NCBI RefSeq assembly: GCF_037392515.1
Contig: NW_027133905.1
Coordinates: forward strand, 186,001 to 250,000
Source of the DNA: Haliotis asinina
Taxonomy: Eukaryota > Mollusca > Gastropoda > Lepetellida > Haliotidae
Direction: 5' to 3'
DNA: 64,000 nt
A program made the position numbers and the translations under genes. This document shows, one piece after another, positions 60,010-64,000 of this stretch; position 1 is the stretch's first letter; each line of letters begins with the position of its first letter. The notes beneath the pieces are model-generated. The model did no database searches. It was not told where the DNA came from and worked only from the letters and a program-made list of their open reading frames with translations.

Positions 60010-60275
60010 TGCTCCGAATACCGTACACGTTTGGCCACAGGCATCACCCGAATCGCTTCGGTTACAAATACTACGTCATGGCGCATGTTGTTTAAAAGAT
60101 CATCCAATCATCTTGCCTGCTCATTAAACCGGTTGTGCAATCCGTTTTCCGTTTTTACTATGTGTTCAGTCAAAGAAGGCTACCCTCAGTCATTTAAATT
60201 CGTACAGAGTGACTGTAATACCGTACACTGTTTCTTCTAATATCGTACACGTATCTTAATTCCGTACACTATCTA
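60010..60275 (-). pseudogene. Short coding-like relic with a repeated GTGTACGGTATT motif
   Basis: Minus strand, about 60200-60010: one frame reads TEHIVKTENGLHNRFNEQAR, a stop, LDDLLNNMRHDVVFVTEAIR, VMPVAKRVRYSEH and stop. The composition is protein-like, but I do not recognise a family. The motif GTGTACGGTATT or a near variant occurs four times on minus (about 60016, 60218, 60242 and 60262), partly outside this frame. Confidence 0.35.
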
Positions 60276-61769
60276 AATGACACTTTCGCTGCTGTTAGTT
60301 CTTAATACAAGTTACATCTACTGGTTAATTATTAACTCATATAAATGATTGGAGGTAAATCAAGTTCAAAACTATATTCATTTTTACATTTCTTTATTCA
60401 TAATTATCACTAGAATATAATGAACTTGAGTTGATGAATATCGGGTGTTCTCAATGTTAGCTAATGTTGAAAATGCATATTTGTTTTAAATGTAAAGCTT
60501 TATTCTTCATTTGATCCTTTAGAGATAAGTATATTATAACACATTATAATACACAAATGTATTTCTGAAAGCATTTGAAAACAAACACAGGAAATACACA
60601 CCAAGTAGTTTTACTAAACCAATAAACTAGAAATCCATATAGTTATAAGATAATACATTAAATAAGAGTTTCGGGGTTGGGTAACTGATTTATAGCTGGC
60701 TCTGTGGGGTGGGAGGGTCGTCCTTACTGACACCTTCCGCGGGAAAATTTGAATTACAGTGATGTAGTAACGGTGCATTATCGTCATCAACGGTTTTAGG
60801 TTGAATCAGCGCCTCCTTCCAAAGTTACACAGTGAACTGTTAACACGTCGGTTAACGGAAGCATGGGAATAGAGAATTCACTCAGCGTCAGAAAGAAACG
60901 AATTTAAAAACGAATTTTATGGTTTTGACACTTTATGCACTGCAGTACAGGAAAATATTATTTGAAGTGTCATTAACGAAAGAAAATGGAAGCCGAATGA
61001 CTAACTGGGAGCACCTGCAGTACAGCGGCGCACTACAACATCTCGTGGGGGCAGGGTCGATATGTTGTATGTCACGTGTCGCCAAAATCAAGATATCCTG
61101 AAATGCATCGCAGAAGGTAAGAGTTTAAACAATACAAGATTATAATACAAGATGGGCAATAAGACTTTTTGATTTAGTGGCGTTATTCTAAAGACAGAAG
61201 TTTTGTGCAGTACTTCTTGTGGGCGGAGTTCCCATTGTTTTCACCAATATGCTGTTTTTATCAGCGTGTTGACTAAGGGTAATAATCAGTTTATGCAGGA
61301 GTGTGACGATGTCGTGTTTTTTCCTGTTTGCAACAATGACTGCTAATAATTTGGCACACCAATTTGAATATGTGTTGCTTAAAAATACCAAATACAGAAC
61401 ATTTTCTTCCAGCACATATGATAGTCAGGTAATAACAGGTGTTGTTTATCATACGTTTGATTTTATTTTAGAACTGTGACTTACTCACTAACACAAAATC
61501 CAATAATTGCATCAAAACTAAATTTTGCACAGTGCCATGAAAACAGCAGACCAACACTCACGATTAGTATTATAATTTTGGACACCCAAATTAGTAACAA
61601 GCTGTCATTATGATGTTGTCAAGCACTTAGCGGTTTCACCTGCATGGGGTCACCCTCCTAAGAAATAGTGACAAGTGACAAGAAAAATAATTATCGGTAA
61701 TTTTTGTGTGTGTTAGTGAGTAATTCATCGATCTTAAATGGATTTCAACAGCTTATTGGTACAGTGTAT
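60276..61769. other. Gene-free stretch left of the pogo-like gene
   Basis: AT-rich with short unrecognised frames only (for example 61188-61415 on minus, 75 codons). No inverted terminal repeat for the pogo-like element could be fixed here; a CAGTGTA at about 61765 is close to the stop codon and could be a chance match. Confidence 0.4.
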
Positions 61770-63485
61770 TTATAAGATAATCTTAGATTTAGAAGCTGGC
61801 TTCCCACCCTTCTGACGAGATTGCCTGGCTTCCATACGCGCTTGTTTTTCTCTTTCTAGTTTCTCTTTCTCATCTCTTTTCTCTGTCTTCATCTTAATGA
61901 TCTCATCGCTCGTCAGAATGCGGTGGGAAGTCAGCTTCCGTGGATTTGATTTGGAACTTTGTTTCATTACAGAGGGTGGGAGAGAAAACTCGGACTTGAT
62001 TGCGTCCATAGCCTCAACCTCGAACACTGTAGCTATTTCAATAACTAAGTTGCCTGATTCATCTAAAGAAGATGGAGTGTCACCTGCCAAAACCGACAAA
62101 ATGAAGTCAGTGTCAGACAGGAGAGACGCGCCCTCTGGTAACGCTGCTTCAGATGTAGATGAATCCACTGATACCCCAGCTATTGGTGTAGCAGACGCTC
62201 CGGCATCAGGCGTGATGGTGCCAGAATTGACTGGAGTGTCAGCTTCAGCAACAACTGGAATATCAGCAACTCCCTCTTCTCCAGATGACTCGAAGCTAAC
62301 GTCAAAGGGTTTGCTAGGGGCAAAAGCCTTATCTGGGATGGAATTTGTATTTACAGGGAATATTCCGCATTTCCTAAATCCACTGCATACATTTGAGGGC
62401 GTGAAAGCAATATCGTAAGCTTGTTTGAACAAACGGGGCCATTCCCATTTGGTCACTAGATTATTTGGACTTTGCACCATGAATTCGCTGCAAACCCTGT
62501 TCCACTCCCTACTGAGTGGGCCAAAGACTGATTTATCTAGAGGGCAAAGCCACTGGGTTGTGTGAGGAGGAAAAGCTAGGATAGTGACATCATTTGCCTT
62601 TGCCTTCTCAAGAAGCCCAAGTGTTTCGTGCGAACTGTGGCTGTCCAGCACTATAAGTTGAGGCCTCTCCGGTCCACAGTGTTTCAGGAAATGAGCCTCA
62701 AACCACCCTTCACCCAGTGTGTCCTCCATCCATGCACGACTCTGGTATGTGTAGGCCGTGCCAGGCACTCCAGCCGGAGTATTGTAAGTCTGGAGGCATT
62801 TTGGGGTCTTCCCCTTAACTATGGCCATAGGGGGGATGTTGCCCCCCGCAGCATTTATGCAGGCTAAAACAGTGACATTATCACGTATATTCCCCACACG
62901 CCCGGGAACATTTTTAACACCAGCTTCCGCCAGAACTTTGGTTGGTTTGTGTGTCAGCGGAACACTTGTTTCATCAATGTTCCAAATTAAGTGCGGTTTA
63001 TCGTTTAGTTTAAGACTCTGGACAAGTTCCTCAAGTTCCTCAAAGTAACTATTTGTGACACATGGATTGAGCATTCTTGCCCTGATTGTGGTAAGAGGGA
63101 CGGGCGATCTCAGATGTATGTCGGGGTGGCGCTTCATAAAGCCAGCTATCCACCCTTTACCAGGCACGTCATTCTTGAAAGGGGTCGTCAGCTTAAGTCT
63201 CCTGCATATACGTGCCACTTTTAGCACCAGCTGACGACGGGTAATGCCGAACCCTGTCAGTGCTGCGGCCTTTATTTGGTCGGCAATGCCATCTTCAACG
63301 GCCACCGATAGCCCTGATGGGCGACCAAGATTCCCTCCCTCAGACATCCCCCTGACATGATCACTTATAGTCATGACGGGAACTTTGAAACGTTTTGACG
63401 CAGTTCGGAATGACAGACCCTGACCCGTAACAGCGGCAACTGCACCCTCCAGGGCCTGCTTGGTGTATTGGCGTCTTCTGCCCAT
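61770..63485 (-). CDS. Pogo-like DDE_1 transposase, intact
   Basis: 571 residues in one frame without a break. The N-terminus (residues 8-48) is a Psq/CENP-B type helix-turn-helix (ALEGAVAAVTGQGLSFRTAS), followed by a CENP-B-like second domain to about residue 130, with GWIAGFMKRHPDIHLRSP. The DDE_1 nuclease spans about 160-370 with three aspartates in family context: WNIDETSV (D171), LIVLDSHSSHE (D281) and QWLCPLDKSVFGP (D317), that is a DDD triad. The C-terminus is acidic and serine/threonine-rich, then a charged coiled coil (KMKTEKRDEKEKLEREKQ) and a basic end. The minus-strand DNA just before the ATG, TTTACTTTTTTAG, looks like a 3' splice acceptor, so the ATG may open a second exon. It is GC-richer than its surroundings, as expected for a young element. 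Confidence 0.93.
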   Translation of the reverse strand: MGRRRQYTKQALEGAVAAVTGQGLSFRTASKRFKVPVMTISDHVRGMSEGGNLGRPSGLSVAVEDGIADQIKAAALTGFGITRRQLVLKVARICRRLKLTTPFKNDVPGKGWIAGFMKRHPDIHLRSPVPLTTIRARMLNPCVTNSYFEELEELVQSLKLNDKPHLIWNIDETSVPLTHKPTKVLAEAGVKNVPGRVGNIRDNVTVLACINAAGGNIPPMAIVKGKTPKCLQTYNTPAGVPGTAYTYQSRAWMEDTLGEGWFEAHFLKHCGPERPQLIVLDSHSSHETLGLLEKAKANDVTILAFPPHTTQWLCPLDKSVFGPLSREWNRVCSEFMVQSPNNLVTKWEWPRLFKQAYDIAFTPSNVCSGFRKCGIFPVNTNSIPDKAFAPSKPFDVSFESSGEEGVADIPVVAEADTPVNSGTITPDAGASATPIAGVSVDSSTSEAALPEGASLLSDTDFILSVLAGDTPSSLDESGNLVIEIATVFEVEAMDAIKSEFSLPPSVMKQSSKSNPRKLTSHRILTSDEIIKMKTEKRDEKEKLEREKQARMEARQSRQKGGKPASKSKIIL

Positions 63486-63520
63486 CTAAAAAAGTAAACA
63501 CGAGACTGAAGATATCTACT

Positions 63521-63877
63521 TTAATACTGTCCAATTTGACACAATATCGAACGAACACGTTCCAGAATTGTATCCTGTTGACATGATTCGTTTTCGTCAT
63601 AAACATGAAGCACACGTCTTGCTAAAAAGATTGCAGACATCGGGTCTTTTAGTGTCTTTTGATATGTCATTATTCGACAAACAACTTCTGCCACTGCAAG
63701 TCTACATCTAGAATGGTCTAAAGATTTCCGCAGCAGGTCAAGTATTACTTCAGCTTCGTATTCAACAAACACATCGTCTAGGATTAAGGCGTTTAAAGCT
63801 GTACGGGCGACTGCAATCACTAGTTCATGTCCACTTCCAAATGATTCACGGAGCTGAATGGATTTTGAAAGCGCCAT
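63521..63877 (-). CDS. Unidentified 118-residue helical protein
   Basis: It starts ATGGCGCTTTC at 63877 (MALSKSIQLRESFGSGHELV); an in-frame ATG at 63904 would give 127 residues. It ends LERVRSILCQIGQY at 63521. The composition is helical with alternating hydrophobic residues (ARTALNALILDDVFVEYEAE, then LDHSRCRLAVAEVVCRIM), reminiscent of HEAT/armadillo-like repeats, but no family was recognised. It lies 35 bp upstream of the pogo-like transposase on the same strand, and a likely splice acceptor precedes the transposase ATG. It is either a companion ORF of the element or a host gene into which the element was inserted. The frame is clean and coding-like. Confidence 0.6.
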   Translation of the reverse strand: MALSKSIQLRESFGSGHELVIAVARTALNALILDDVFVEYEAEVILDLLRKSLDHSRCRLAVAEVVCRIMTYQKTLKDPMSAIFLARRVLHVYDENESCQQDTILERVRSILCQIGQY

Positions 63878-63904
63878 TTTCTGTAAAGTTGACAGTACTG
63901 TCAA

Positions 63905-64000
63905 TTATTTGATATTGACTCATAAATAATCGTAAAAGTGTGATTTGTGCGCTTGTGTTATATAAAATTGTATTAGCTTGCGTGTAAATAACAGTTAGGC
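63905..64000. other. Upstream flank, AT-rich
   Basis: Only 96 bp to the window edge. It could contain the promoter of the preceding minus-strand genes, but no element was assigned. Confidence 0.3.

Noticed and set aside
61730-61770. CAGTGTA near the pogo-like stop codon as the element's terminal repeat
   Set aside because: No matching inverted end was found on the right before the window edge.
61897-62418. 173-codon plus frame opposite the pogo-like transposase
   Set aside because: It lies wholly within the intact 571-residue minus-strand gene and is rich in the complement of its serine/threonine-rich tail.

Overview
The window looks like gastropod mollusc DNA, most likely abalone (Haliotis). 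It is AT-rich and intron-bearing. It also holds several copies of a roughly 250 bp short interspersed element that ends in an (ACTC)n tail and carries core phrases such as TGGATTGTCTGGTCCAGAC and GGAATATTGCTGAGTG, which I associate with abalone sequence. Nearly everything recognisable is mobile DNA, much of it nested. No complete ordinary host gene is visible, and I see no rRNA, tRNA or CRISPR array.

Layout. 1-1440 is the end of a 208-bp satellite. 1587-6957 is a DNA transposon of ISL2EU type with two convergent genes: a SAP-SWIM-YqaJ nuclease on the plus strand and a THAP-DDE transposase on the minus strand. 7659-7948 is an unidentified decayed exon. 7980-12135 is one copy of a long dispersed repeat, here called R1; other pieces lie at 24240-25822, 43603-44320 and 50030-51850. 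A 590-bp repeat, R2, lies at 12140-12725 and again at 59356-59955. 14088-17792 is a THAP-domain exon split by a 3.28-kb Mutator-like element with 9-bp target duplications. 17793-24240 is mostly featureless, apart from SINE scraps and a decayed unknown coding stretch near 23.1-24.1 kb.

25826-48388 is a nested complex. Two related piggyBac-type elements in opposite orientation form arms of 3-4 kb. The left one is interrupted by a second, unrelated TTAA-flanked element (27293-35223) that carries a cluster of a 14-bp motif. A two-gene Harbinger element (38482-43590) abuts the left arm's inner end. A third relative (52172-57250) carries a broken piggyBac transposase. It abuts a LINE reverse-transcriptase fragment (57253-59300), which itself holds a SINE.

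The right edge holds the only intact large reading frame: a 571-residue pogo-like transposase (61770-63485, minus), preceded on the same strand by an unidentified helical protein of 118 or 127 residues. The window is best read as a transposon graveyard with one possibly young element at its right end. Points most worth following are the YqaJ-transposase gene pair, the clean MULE insertion into a THAP exon, the 14-mer cluster, the near-perfect 160-bp hairpin with its CRE cluster, and the intact pogo gene with its companion.
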